DNA of 64,000 nt from Symsagittifera roscoffensis (lineage: Eukaryota > Xenacoelomorpha > Acoela > Convolutidae): contig NC_087063.1 in NCBI RefSeq assembly GCF_963678635.1, positions 83,933,574-83,997,573 of the forward strand, given 5' to 3'. Below, piece by piece: positions 11,380 through 21,707 of the stretch. Position 1 is the first letter of the stretch. Each line of letters starts with the position of its first letter. Made by a program: the position numbers and the translations under genes. A model generated the notes under the pieces. The model had not been told where the DNA came from. It made no database searches and saw nothing but the letters and a program-made list of their open reading frames with translations.

Positions 11380-11982
11380 CTAGAGGTCTATGGACCGTAT
11401 CAAGTGATGCTGAACGTGGATGGAATCAGTATCTACACCAGGACTTATGTAACAACAGATGATGACCAAATGGGGCAGATCTATTTGGGTGAGGAGGAGC
11501 TCAAAGTCCGCAGGATAGGCCATGACGCCATGATGGAAAAAGACGCAGTACACATTGGATATGAAGCAGATGTGACCGCCCATCTGCTCGACACCAACGG
11601 AACAAAAATCGGAGTCACAGGGCTTCTGGACACAGGAGCGGTAGTGAGTGTGATGCCGATAAAAACTTGTGAGAGAATTGGCTTCACGCGGGAAGATCTA
11701 ATTCCAACGAATCTCCGACTGGCCGCCGCCAATCGAGGAGCTATTTACGTAGACGGAAGAACAGCAATAACGGTCCTCCACATGGGAGGACGGGATCTTT
11801 GGATGAGCTTCCTGGTGGTAGAGAATTTGGACGACGCCGACCAATTCATCTTGGGCAGAGATTTTGTCAGGAATTTTGACGTGATGATTGACTTAAACAA
11901 CGGTCTGATACGGATTAGAAACCCGGACCGGAAGTATGTTAAGAGACCAATTAATAGGATAATAACAGACGAAAACAAGTAG
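11380..11982 (+). CDS. Retropepsin-type protease domain, copy 1
   Basis: This lies in frame after the TAA that ends the gag part (11377-11379). The aspartic protease motif is GLLDTGAVVSVMP (catalytic Asp-Thr-Gly-Ala) and the second conserved element is FILGRDF. It would process the Gag and Pol polyproteins as a dimer. No ATG follows the stop directly; the first is at 11407, so expression probably depends on read-through or on the upstream frame. The frame ends at the duplication junction, where sequence jumps from ...DENK into the LTR and meets a stop at once. This copy therefore cannot lead into pol. Confidence 0.8.
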   Translation, partial: LEVYGPYQVMLNVDGISIYTRTYVTTDDDQMGQIYLGEEELKVRRIGHDAMMEKDAVHIGYEADVTAHLLDTNGTKIGVTGLLDTGAVVSVMPIKTCERIGFTREDLIPTNLRLAAANRGAIYVDGRTAITVLHMGGRDLWMSFLVVENLDDADQFILGRDFVRNFDVMIDLNNGLIRIRNPDRKYVKRPINRIITDENK

Positions 11983-12259
11983 TAGTAGCCCTGTTTTTAG
12001 GAGTGACCTCGTGGTCTGGGGATACTGAGACCCAGCCATGAGCTCACTATTTCTGCATGCAATTAAGTTAATTTGAGTGTTTTGACCGAAGCCGAAAGCA
12101 GTAACGTTTTTTGTCGACCCGATGTTAGAAAGGACCACCGAAAGTACTGGCTCGGTAGAGACGGTGAAAAGCATGCAAAGCTCTGATTAGACGTTAGCCA
12201 GTCGTCTTAAGACTTAGTTTTGTTTTCCGTCGATATGTATCTTCCGGGCGAATTTTACA
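11980..12259 (+). repeat. Partial LTR at the internal duplication junction of element 1
   Basis: 280 bp identical in structure to the last third of the left LTR (4965-5244). It starts TAGTAGTAGCCCTG and ends TTTTACA. At its left the protease frame is cut after GAAAACAAG; in the second copy the same GAAAACAAG continues into pol. Only AG is shared at the breakpoint, so this is not simple homologous recombination between LTRs. Confidence 0.9.
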
Positions 12260-15155
12260 TACTTGTTTTTATAGCGCTCCTGGGTGTTATTCTTTTTTAA
12301 CATCATGACCGGCAGAACCGTTAACGAGCATTCCGCGCCGAGCGGATGCTCACATTAACGCCCTTAATAGGCCTAAACTGCCGTGGCGGAAGGGTAGTTC
12401 GGAACGCGGAAGCCTTCCGGATTACCGTGAATAGCTTTTTAACCTAGTTAAGACCGAAAATTCACGAATCAGGAAGGGTGGGTGGATCGGCCATTCCCTC
12501 GTTTCCTGAGAGGTTTGTGACCAAAAACACTTAAAGATATATATATAAAACGAAACAAAAAGTAGTATAGTACCAAAGAAAAACAAAAAACATAAAAAAT
12601 AACCGAAAAAACCAAAAACAGTAAAAAAGTAAAAAAATCAGTAGAAATCATCCCCCCAGACAAGATGTGATCCGACCCTCCCGTTTGTTTTTGATAGATA
12701 TATTGTTGTTACAGGCATTTATACCAGTCAGGATCGTTACGATCAGTTTTGTAGCCCGTTTGTGAGGCTTGTACTGTAGGGTTATTTGAGCATTTAAGCA
12801 CGTTAATGATAAATTGCGCTCAATTCGGAAGGGTCTTGGGAGAAGACTGATCCGGCAAGCAGTACAAGGAGCAACAAGAGGGGGCTCAACGACAACAACA
12901 ATCGACTGTTGGGTATCGTTAACAAGTTTTGTGTCCCTTTTGGTGCAAAAAGTAAGATAGTAATCTGTGGGGGGCTCGACAGTGCTGCACTGTAGTGACC
13001 CCTCACCGAACTGCGAATATCCGAGTTAAGCACCTTAATTCGGATATTAAACAAACCCGGAGGGGTATAGTATTACTAATATTATTACTAATATAGCCTA
13101 TATTAATACTCTTATACCGTTTTTCAGTGAAAAACACAGAAAGCAGACCGTTTTTAGGGTCAAAATAGCGATATTTTGATCCCCCCACAAGTCGCGATTT
13201 TTGAGATATCGATATTTTTTGAAACGGAAAAAAGCACTAAGTTAGTTTGTTACATCGTGACTGCACTACCATAATAGATAGAACCGGTTAAGTTTAGTTC
13301 GAAAGAGGTTGGAACTATTTTGGTACCGAAAACCGAAATTTCGTGATTTTTGAGAAAACGAAACACTATAAATTCAGAAAATTTTTTGAAATTTTTGAGT
13401 TAGAACAGTAAAAATAGTTGTCCGGACAACTTCCACTAGTGAGTCTACAAGTTTTAAAACCCGCTACCCGAAAGCCTTCTGGGTTGCAGAGAAATCGAAC
13501 TTAACGTGTTTGGTTTGGTGGATTCATCAATCCGGAGGGGTACAGGTAGCATAGTTTTTCGCAAATTTTTTCAACTAAAGCGTTTTAGATCGGGTCTTTT
13601 GCATTGAACTAGAAGAGCATAGGCCTTCTGAGCTCGGATCAATAATTTTTAGGTCGAAAGGACCAGAATTGCGGAAAAAGTTAGGCGGAACCTATAAAAG
13701 AGAAATTTCTCGACTTTGGAAAAAAGACGTTTTGGTTAATAACTTTGGAACTACTAGGCATATCGAGTTGATCTTGGTACCAATAGATCAGAAATTAGCT
13801 GAGCTTACTGATAGGGACAAAAGGTTTTTGGAAAAGTAAGCGTAAAAATTTTTTGAGATTGTTTTTAGCAAATTCCTCAATTTGGAAGGGTACACCCTTC
13901 ACGTTTTATAAATTTTTTTTAGAAAAGCCCTTATACCCCTACCAAAAGGTAATAACGATTGAATTAAGCAGCTTAAGACAGTTCTAGACAAAAAGAGAGG
14001 GCTAAAGGCAAAAGAAGACCTTAACAGAGCCGAAATTAGGCAAGTGATAAGACCCTTCACCGTTAGTGTGAATTGTCAAATAAGAGGCTTAACTTCAATC
14101 CGGAGGGGTCTAGGAAAGGATCATATACCCTTAATTCAAAAGTATAATAGCATCGCAGAACGTATCCGGAGGGGTATAGGTTGAAAGAAGGAAATCTCCG
14201 AAAAGCTACTTTTACAAAACCGGAGGGCTCCAAATCCGGAGGGGTCTTATATTAACTAACTCAGAGGGGTCCAAATCCGGAGGGGTCTTATATTAACTAA
14301 CTCAGAGGGGTCCCAATCCAAAGGGGTCTAGATTATGTTAGTCCGGAAGGGTCCTATTTGTGCCAATCCGGAGGGGTATTATTTTATTAAAGGACTTAGG
14401 TAGACGGAAGAAAGACTAAAGGGAGAGGTATTAGGTTATTAGCAGACAGGCTAGGAATCAGTGACTTGCCTTTCAATAAGAACCAGACCAAAACAAAACA
14501 GGTCCGAACTTGGATATTCGCGACACTAAGTCTAAACTAAAAAGAGCGTAATTCATTGGTGTGGATTGAAACCCAATACGTTTTTGTGAAAAGTGACTGC
14601 CCTGAGGGTTTTAGTAGGTCTAGCTCGGGCAGTCCGAAGGCAGATAGGTAACACAGTACTTGGTGGGTGCAATAGACGCCCGCTTGAGAAAATTACTGCC
14701 TTCAAAGTTTTGTCTGTTTGGTGCAGCACCAAGCAGGGAAAGCTTTTTCTTTAAAAAAAACAAGTTCGGTTATTGTACTGCGACCGACTAAAAGTACAGG
14801 ACACATACGTTTTTTTTATAGAGATATTCATATTCTGTCATTATATATATATTTTTTTTGTTTTGATTTTAAATCAACATAAACTGTGCTTGATTGATTG
14901 GGTAGCGAGTACACTATCTTTTAAATTGACTGATAACATCATATTGTGCTAGTTTCCAAATCTTACGACCGATAATCGGTTAGTGTGAATAAACTATATA
15001 CAAACTGTACTCTGATAACATACAAGGATTCGTGGTCACTATTTTATAGAATCTTGTGAAATTTATTGTGTTGTGTCATTATTATTGGTAGTCAAACTAT
15101 AAGATCACTAGCAATCGAATTAAGTGTATAGGCATTAAGAAGTGACAAATAGAGG
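12260..15155 (+). promoter_or_regulatory. Element 1 leader, copy 2, with CCGGAGGGGT repeat array
   Basis: Second copy of the leader. The CCGGAGGGGT decamers are retained at corresponding positions (for example about 13056, 13532 and 14165-14375). The main differences from copy 1 are a short deletion near 14130 and changes in AT runs. No ORF of note. Confidence 0.7.
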
Positions 15156-15353
15156 ATGAGTCTAGACAAGTCAAGGATACCGAAACGAGGTAATAGCTCT
15201 AGGAAATTCATACCTGAAAAGCAAAGAAAAACGATGACCGATCTTTTTGTGGATGGATCAAACGAGCCCGGACCGACAAAGGGGAGACGGTTTCAGGCAA
15301 AATGGTGGCAACGAGAAGTCAGAAGACCTCGGAAGAGCGAAAAGAACTGTTAG
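15156..15353 (+). CDS. Small basic ORF overlapping the start of gag (copy 2)
   Basis: Same 65-codon ORF as at 8150-8347, without any change. Identity between copies is expected from the recent duplication and is not evidence of selection. Confidence 0.3.
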   Translation: MSLDKSRIPKRGNSSRKFIPEKQRKTMTDLFVDGSNEPGPTKGRRFQAKWWQREVRRPRKSEKNC

Positions 15354-18300
15354 AAGTGGAGGTCAATACGGACCATGCCATGAACGACGACCAAGAAGTA
15401 CATGGACCGGAAGGGAGAGGCAGAAGGCTGGCGAGTGAATCTACTCCGGTAGAACAAGGCCATGATTTTGCCACTTCCACCGGGACATTGGATCGAGAAG
15501 AGATGTCGGAACTGTCCGACATCTCAACTGAAATAGCGGCAACTAGAAGATCTCCGACAGACAACACTATGATTGCAGGCGAAACTGAGAAACAAACAAC
15601 GTCATCGTCGTTCTCAGAAAGAATGAGGAACAACTTAGGAAACATCTTTCCATTCACGATGGGAGGGGGCGCAGGAATTGAAGGTGAATCCCAGGAGGAG
15701 GAGGACAAAGAAGAGCAAGGGGACTTTGGGTCTCAAGTCAGCCTCAATAGTTTGACCCAGGAGAATGAAGCATATGTCGGAAGAGAGACTGGAACCATGG
15801 ACAAATTTGGTGTGGTGACAACGATAAACAAAGAGGCAAACACACCGGGCCAGTCGAGAGGCTTCGCGATTATGACAAATTCAGAGCCGCAAACTGGAGA
15901 GAGTAGAAACAGAGGGCTAGGCAACGCATTGGCGAATCCTGAGGTGAATAAGGAAAAGACGTCGAGGCAGAGAGTCAAGGCCCGGATCTCGACCAGCACG
16001 AAGCTACCTGGGACCGACAGGGTTACACCGCCACTAGTGACGCCCCTCGTGGATAACGGGGCAGCACTAGGAGAAGCCTTAAACAACATAGTGGACAGTT
16101 TAGGAGAACAAAATGAACAGATGTCCATAAGAATGAGTGAACTAGAAAGGGCAGTTCACATTGAGAGAGAAAGTCTGCGGGAAGAAATAAACCGCAATAG
16201 ACAAGAAGTTGGCAGGAGCGAAAAACGCTTGAAAGAAAGAACAGACGAGTTTATGGCGAAGAACTTGTCGCGAATGACAAGAGAAGCGGAACAACGAGAG
16301 TTACGCTTAAGAGACGACATGTAGAAGTTAAGAGTGCAGCAAGAGCAGTCTCTTGGGACTCTTGACACAAAGATAGACGCGATGATGGAGAGGCGAACTC
16401 AGGCTATCATGGATAGGTTGGACGGGCTACTAAGCAGCAAGAGTGGACCAAAAGATGGAGAACCGAACTCGGGAGGTCCCAGCAGGGAGCCGAGGGTGAA
16501 CTTCAATGAACATCAAAAAAGGAAGACGTATGGATCCACTAGAGACAGGGGCAGTTCATCAGGCTATGCCACAAGGGGTAATGGAACATGGGACCCGAAC
16601 AGTAGAGCAAGTTCAACGGGGAACAGACAGACCTCTAATGAACGACCAACGCGAGGCACACATGCGACTGGGAGAAGTGATTCCGGTAACAGGGGGCATG
16701 CGATTCCGGGGAGGAGTCATGTGGGCCAAGCGGGAAACACTCACGGCGATTCGGATTGCAGGGACGCACCGCATACAGAGCCTTTGACGAGGTGTGAGGA
16801 CACTCAGGCGGGACACTCAAGGGATGCTACGGCAATGGCCACAGCATTTGAACCCCTAAACAGGTCTTTGGAGACATTCCTTACAAGGTTATCTAGAACC
16901 AATGAACGCAGTGAGAAGTCCAGAAGAGTCTTTAAGAAACCAAGATGCTATAAAGATGAATCTGATGGCTGTATTGATACCTGGATAGAGGCAATGAAGC
17001 TGCCTTTCGAGGAAGAGGACTTGTCGGAGAGACAGGAATGCAGTGCGCTCACCAGCAACTTGGAAGGGACAGCCCTGAACTGTGTCATGGCCAAAAAGCA
17101 ATATCAGTGTGACACAGCTGAGAAAATCTTCGAAATCTTGTTAAACAGTTTCGGATCAGGGGTGCAGGGGCACCAAGCGATGATGCGCTTCGAGAAACGG
17201 AGGCAACGAGAAGATGAAACGATAGAGAAGTTTCTCGATGACTTGGAAATGCTGAGAAGACGCAGCCAACCGGATGAGTCAAACCGAAGGATGAACCTGG
17301 CCGTAGCCTCAAAATTCATCGATGGTGTGAAGAATGATGAACTTCGAACGATGCTAGCAACGCATTACACACCACTATCAACCAATGCGCCAACACCAGA
17401 GGAGTTGAGGCTCAAGTCAAAAGAGTATCTTTTGTTGAAACCTCCTTCGAGATCTGGATACTACAAGAACAATTATGGCAATTTTAACAACGGACCTGCA
17501 AACCAAGGGAACAATTGGTACAAACCGAGGGATGATATGGACAAGAGACGCTCTTGTGCCAATTGCAGTTCAACGGACCATCATGTGTCAGCAAGCCCAA
17601 CTTACAAACAAGGCATGAAAGCAATAGGCTTTAGCCTCGAGGACGAAGATGCGTCAGAATTGGACCATGAGGATTTCATGAGAGGAGTAATTGCGAAATT
17701 CGGCCCGAGGTGTTTCTTTTGCAACTTGGAAGGTCATTTTAAATCAGATTGTCCGCAATTCTGGGATGCAGTGGCAGACATCAATCATCCAAGACATGAA
17801 GAAGCTTTGTCAGGAGTGAAAGCCAACAAGGCTCGCCTTTTGAGTGAAGCGGAGGCACGCAGAAAGGATAAACCTCAAGAGCTGGCGGCAAAGAAAATGC
17901 AAGCGGTAACAGAGGAGACACGTGAACCGGAACCAGCAACTGCGGCTGATGACTTCAAGATCGATTATAGGGCAGCCGCGAGGGACGCTCTAAATAGAGT
18001 GCAGCAGGAACTGGTGACGAAAGAGATCGAACAAAAAGTGAAACTTGAACTGGAAAATGAGAAACTTCAGGTGCAACTGAATGCCTTCGAAGCAACGGAG
18101 TTCGAAGAAACTAAAGCACCAAGCAGTTTGAGCATGAAACTAAATGTGATCTCCGGTCAGAGGTTCGGCATGGTGCCGCAAGGAAGCAAGATACAGTCGA
18201 TAATTTCAGTGGCTGGACACCAGGTGATCAGAAATCTGAGTGAACCATCCGAGTTCACTTTGATGCATTTGGACACATATGCAGATTATCTGAGGCAGGT

Positions 18301-18382
18301 GGAGCCACGCACCGAGTCGAGAGCTGTGCGAGCACTACTAACGACGGGTGGCCCTCGTATGAAGAAACTTCATGGACGCTAA
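15302..18382 (+). CDS. gag of element 1, copy 2, with one in-frame TAG
   Basis: The N-terminal 340 codons (15302-16324) end in TAG; the same frame then continues 686 codons to TAA at 18380-18382. The coiled-coil region spans the TAG, so the two parts belong to one protein. The capsid-like helical region is at about 16920-17450. There are two zinc-knuckle positions: the first reads CANCSSTDHHVSAS, with the last ligand Cys replaced by Ser; the second (CFFCNLEGHFKSDC) is complete CCHC. A Glu/Lys-rich helix follows, then a segment ending MKKLHGR. Gag would package the element RNA in cytoplasmic particles. Because both copies share the TAG, it either predates the duplication as a lesion or is a site of read-through. 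Confidence 0.85.
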
Positions 18383-19009
18383 CTAGAGGTCTATGGACCG
18401 TATCAAGTGATGCTGAACGTGGATGGAATCAGTATCTACACCAGGACTTATGTAACAACAGATGATGACCAAATGGGGCAGATCTATTTGGGTGAGGAGG
18501 AGCTCAAAGTCCGCAGGATAGGCCATGACGCCATGATGGAAAAAGACGCAGTACACATTGGATATGAAGCAGATGTGACCGCCCATCTGCTCGACACCAA
18601 CGGAACAAAAATCGGAGTCACAGGGCTTCTGGACACAGGAGCGGTAGTGAGTGTGATGCCGATAAAAACTTGTGAGAGAATTGGCTTCACGCGGGAAGAT
18701 CTAATTCCAACGAATCTCCGACTGGCCGCCGCCAATCGAGGAGCTATTTACGTAGACGGAAGAACAGCAATAACGGTCCTCCACATGGGAGGACGGGATC
18801 TTTGGATGAGCTTCCTGGTGGTAGAGAATTTGGACGACGCCGACCAATTCATCTTGGGCAGAGATTTTGGCAGGAATTTTGACGTGATGATTGACTTAAA
18901 CAACGGTCTGATACGGATTAGAAACCCGGACCGGAAGTATGTTAAGAGACCAATTAATAGGATAATAACAGACGAAAACAAGGTGCCAATTTTTTGGATA
19001 GAAAAGTAA
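18383..19009 (+). CDS. Retropepsin-type protease domain, copy 2
   Basis: In frame after the gag TAA. GLLDTGAVVSVMP carries the catalytic Asp; FILGRDFG is the second motif. After the point where copy 1 breaks off (DENK), this copy continues KVPIFWIEK and stops at 19007-19009. The next pol segment is in the -1 frame and overlaps from about 18991, across a run of six T (AATTTTTTGG). The run could be a programmed -1 frameshift site or a simple indel in a homopolymer. Confidence 0.8.
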   Translation, partial: LEVYGPYQVMLNVDGISIYTRTYVTTDDDQMGQIYLGEEELKVRRIGHDAMMEKDAVHIGYEADVTAHLLDTNGTKIGVTGLLDTGAVVSVMPIKTCERIGFTREDLIPTNLRLAAANRGAIYVDGRTAITVLHMGGRDLWMSFLVVENLDDADQFILGRDFGRNFDVMIDLNNGLIRIRNPDRKYVKRPINRIITDENKVPIFWIEK

Positions 19010-19366
19010 AACTACAACCAGGACAAGCTGTGGTAGCAATTTTTAGAATGAAAAATTTGAATTTGTTAAGTGATAGTAAACAGGTTTGCTTAGTACCGAA
19101 TCCAAATAGTCAGAGTTCGGTGATTTTAGGCCGGAGCTTCTCGGTAACGCGAAACGGACTATGTGTCAGTGTGTTGTTGAACACACTGGACACCACGGTT
19201 TCAATCCAGCGTGGAAAGAAGCTTGGCTACGCTTTGCCGATGAGGACCGACTATGAGGAGACACAAAACTTGAAGAAACATAGTGTGAAAGACTGTCCTT
19301 ATCATGCCAATAAAGATAAAAATTTAAAGAGGATTAATGAATTAAAATCTATTCATAAATTGTTTT
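18991..19366 (+). CDS. Protease-RT linker of pol
   Basis: Beta-rich segment in the -1 frame relative to the protease, with LQPGQAVVAIFRM, VILGRSFSVTRNGL and VSIQRGKKLGYALP. This pattern usually lies between protease and reverse transcriptase in Ty3/Gypsy Pol. It ends with KSIHKLFSF at about 19366, where the reading jumps straight into the middle of the RT in another frame. That marks the left edge of an internal deletion. Confidence 0.65.
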
Positions 19367-20403
19367 CTTTTGTACCAGTGGAAGAGGATGCCCTTCGGCT
19401 TGTGCAATGCAACGGCCACTTTTCAAAGACTGATGGCCCAGGCTTTGACGCGAGTGACCAAGAAATACGGGAATCTCGTGATGTGTTACGTGGATGACGT
19501 AGTCATAGCGACACCGACCCTGGAAGACCACATTGATAGGCTTGATGAGGTCTTTGGATGCATGAAAAGAGCAGGATTGAAGTGCAAACCATCGAAATGT
19601 GAAATCCCTAGGGATTCGATAAAGTACCTTGGAAGAATGGTGGATAGGCATGGTGTGAGGCCAGACCCGGAAGCAGTGGAGGCAGTGTTGACATGGAAAG
19701 CTCCCAGAACGGACACACAGCTCCTGAGCTTCCTAGGGTTTGCCAATTACTACCGGGAATTCATAAAAGGATATGCGAACAAGGTGTACCCGATGCAGAA
19801 GCTGATGCGCAACAAGGGGAAAAAGTTCGAATGGAACGATGAGGCACAGATTGCTTTCGAGAACATAAAGCGGGAACTGTGCGAAGCGCCAGTGCTATGC
19901 ATGCTCACAGAAAAGGGCATATATGTTCTTGACACAGACGCATCGGTAGTGACCATCTCAGGAATCTTGCATCAAGAACAAGAATGGAACGGAAGAACAG
20001 TTCTCCGTCCAATGCATACGGCAGCAAGGTCTTGAGTGACACAGAGATGAAATATGGCGCACTAAAAGCAGAAATGTTTGCAGTAGTCACCTTCGTGAAA
20101 AAGTACCGTGCATACTTGGGGAGCGCTCCCTTCAAGTTACGCGTGGACAACAGAGCGTTATCCTGGTTGAAGACCTACTCGATGGATCAGAGTTACATTG
20201 TTAGATGGATAGTAAGATTGGATGGCTACCATATGATAATCGAACATAGAATGCGTGATAAACACCAGAATGCTGACAGCCTCAGCAAGAAAACTGAGTT
20301 CTATGAAAGATTGGAACAGAAGCAGGCCAATCAGGTGGAAATAAAGGAGGGATTCTCGTTTCTGGACAAAGAAACTTATGAAGCGCTTCCCTTAACGAGA
20401 TGA
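19367..20403 (+). pseudogene. Reverse transcriptase (C-terminal half) and RNase H of element 1
   Basis: The frame starts inside the RT at QWKRMPFGLCNATATFQRLM. The palm motif YVDDVVIATP carries the catalytic Asp pair. FLGFANYYREFIKGY and the connection domain follow. RNase H is recognisable from VLDTDASVVTISGILHQEQ, KYGALKAEMFAVVTFVKKY and the final DKHQNADSLSK. The whole RT fingers part, with the first catalytic Asp, is absent. A frameshift near 20010-20015 splits RNase H between frames (19367-20035 and 19984-20403). A TGA at 20401-20403 interrupts the text after KETYEALPLTR. This Pol is not functional. Confidence 0.9.
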
Positions 20404-21255
20404 TTGGATAAGTCTGGACATCCAATTTCTGGGCATCCTGAGTAACCTGTAGAGAAAGCAGCCGAGATAAAGATCCTATCCAAGGAGGACCCGGTCCCCT
20501 TGGATCTGTTGCTGCGCTCAAATCTGGTCCAGCAAGAACTCTCTCGCATGAACATAAACAGCCTCTCATTATTGGATAGAACGGTGCAAGTCACACCGCA
20601 AGTGATGCGGATGCTGGGTGGATTGTTAGAAAGAGAAGTGACCAGAGATGACCCCGAGTGGACAGCAGCGTTGGCATCGCTAACAGTCAGTGAGGAGGTG
20701 AAGATCATGCCGTCCAGACGACAGCACGAAGAGAACGAGAGGGATTGTAGGACAATAGTTCAGCAACTAGTATCCTCAATACCCCACGAGATTTTAACCA
20801 GTACTTCTTACGGACAGAAAGAACAGGGGAGCAGCAAGCGAAAGAAAACCGTCACCTTTGTGGACCAGGATAAGGAAGGTGAAAAGGCAGAACAAAAACT
20901 GCTGCAAGACTATTTGTCCGGGGAGACGAATGATGAGAAGAACCAGCAATCACAAGATCAACCCCCGGGACAAGAAAATTTGTCCGGGGTGTCCGAGATA
21001 GATGAAAAAGTTCCTGCTGAGAAGCAGGACCTAGAGAACAAGGTTTTTTCCGGGGAGTTCAGATGGATGCGAAGAAGGCACAGACATAATCTGGAGGAGC
21101 GTGCAGTCTCCAGCACAACCTCTTTGACGGATGACGATTCCCGAAACTCAGGAATGGACACCTATTCAGACAGGAACTCGAACTCGGGATCAGAACTGTC
21201 AGAACTAGCGATACACACACTACTAGTGGAAACTCGGGCAAGGAACCAGGAGTAG
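20404..21255 (+). CDS. Pol-distal ORF of element 1, hydrophilic (unassigned)
   Basis: After RNase H, and past two stops near 20401-20450, the frame runs about 250 residues to 21255. It includes NINSLSLLDRTVQVTPQVMR, a basic run KEQGSSKRKKTVTFVD and long Glu/Asp/Ser-rich stretches. It looks like a disordered tether between RNase H and the next domain. In ordinary Gypsy elements the integrase would follow here, but no zinc-binding HHCC or DDE motif appears. The end of this frame (VETRARNQE) overlaps another open frame at about 21200-21255 that leads into the next ORF. Confidence 0.6.
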
Positions 21256-21269
21256 ACGACGACCATCGA

Positions 21270-21707
21270 GTGATCGCGGCGATGTCCAACGACTTATGGT
21301 TCCGAGCAATGGAAGTGGCAGGTGAAGACACAAGAAGGAAAAATTCACTAGAGACGAGAGCTCACCTGGAGGCGATGGTTCTGAGAACCAAGCCGGAAGC
21401 CAACCAGTGGCTACACCTGAACCCTAGAATAGCGGCATTGGGTGCAGACGCTTTTGAGCAAGGCCCCGTGATGATCACAAAGATACATGCCTACTTGTTG
21501 AAGGAAGTGAACCTGGCGGAAAATGCCGGGGAAAAGACCGCTGAATTTGTGAACAGATTGTGTCAGATTACTCTGGAAACCTTCTGGACCCAGGAAGTGA
21601 AGGGCCAGGGGTGCTTTGAACGGACAGACAGCATGCTAGAAGGGTTGGGAGCCGGATGGACCGCGTCCTTCTTGGCAAAGTTTACCCGAAAGTCTCGCAC
21701 TACTTGA
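21270..21707 (+). CDS. Element 1 accessory ORF A (145 aa, unassigned)
   Basis: First ATG at 21282 (MSNDLWFRAMEVAG). The frame is open further upstream, so it may be the continuation of the preceding ORF after a frameshift. Helical, mixed charge, with ALGADAFEQGPVMITKIHAY and LLKEVNLAENAGEKTAEFV. It resembles no retroelement domain I know. It overlaps the next ORF by about 50 nt in another frame, so a frameshift may separate two parts of one protein. Confidence 0.5.
   Translation: MIAAMSNDLWFRAMEVAGEDTRRKNSLETRAHLEAMVLRTKPEANQWLHLNPRIAALGADAFEQGPVMITKIHAYLLKEVNLAENAGEKTAEFVNRLCQITLETFWTQEVKGQGCFERTDSMLEGLGAGWTASFLAKFTRKSRTT

Larger units (their letters stand above)
4965..11979 (+). repeat. 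Tandem duplication unit, first copy
   Basis: About 7015 bp running from inside the left LTR through leader, gag and protease. It is followed at 11980 by a second, nearly identical copy. The offset drifts from 7015 (LTR) to 7006 (gag start) to 7003 (protease), so only small indels separate the copies. This copy has a 23-bp deletion at about 10683 and a short triplication of CAGTTTGAGCATGAAA near 11090, both of which break gag. Confidence 0.93.
11980..18982 (+). repeat. Tandem duplication unit, second copy
   Basis: Repeats 4965-11979 with very few differences over 7 kb. This copy keeps the 23 bp missing from copy 1 gag and lacks the CAGTTTGAGCATGAAA triplication, but carries a Cys-to-Ser change in the first zinc knuckle. 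It continues into pol at 18983. Confidence 0.93.

Noticed and set aside
11893..12174. Minus-strand frame with similar text at 4929-5159 and 28390-28620
   Set aside because: It is the antisense of the LTR itself and recurs only because the LTR occurs three times.
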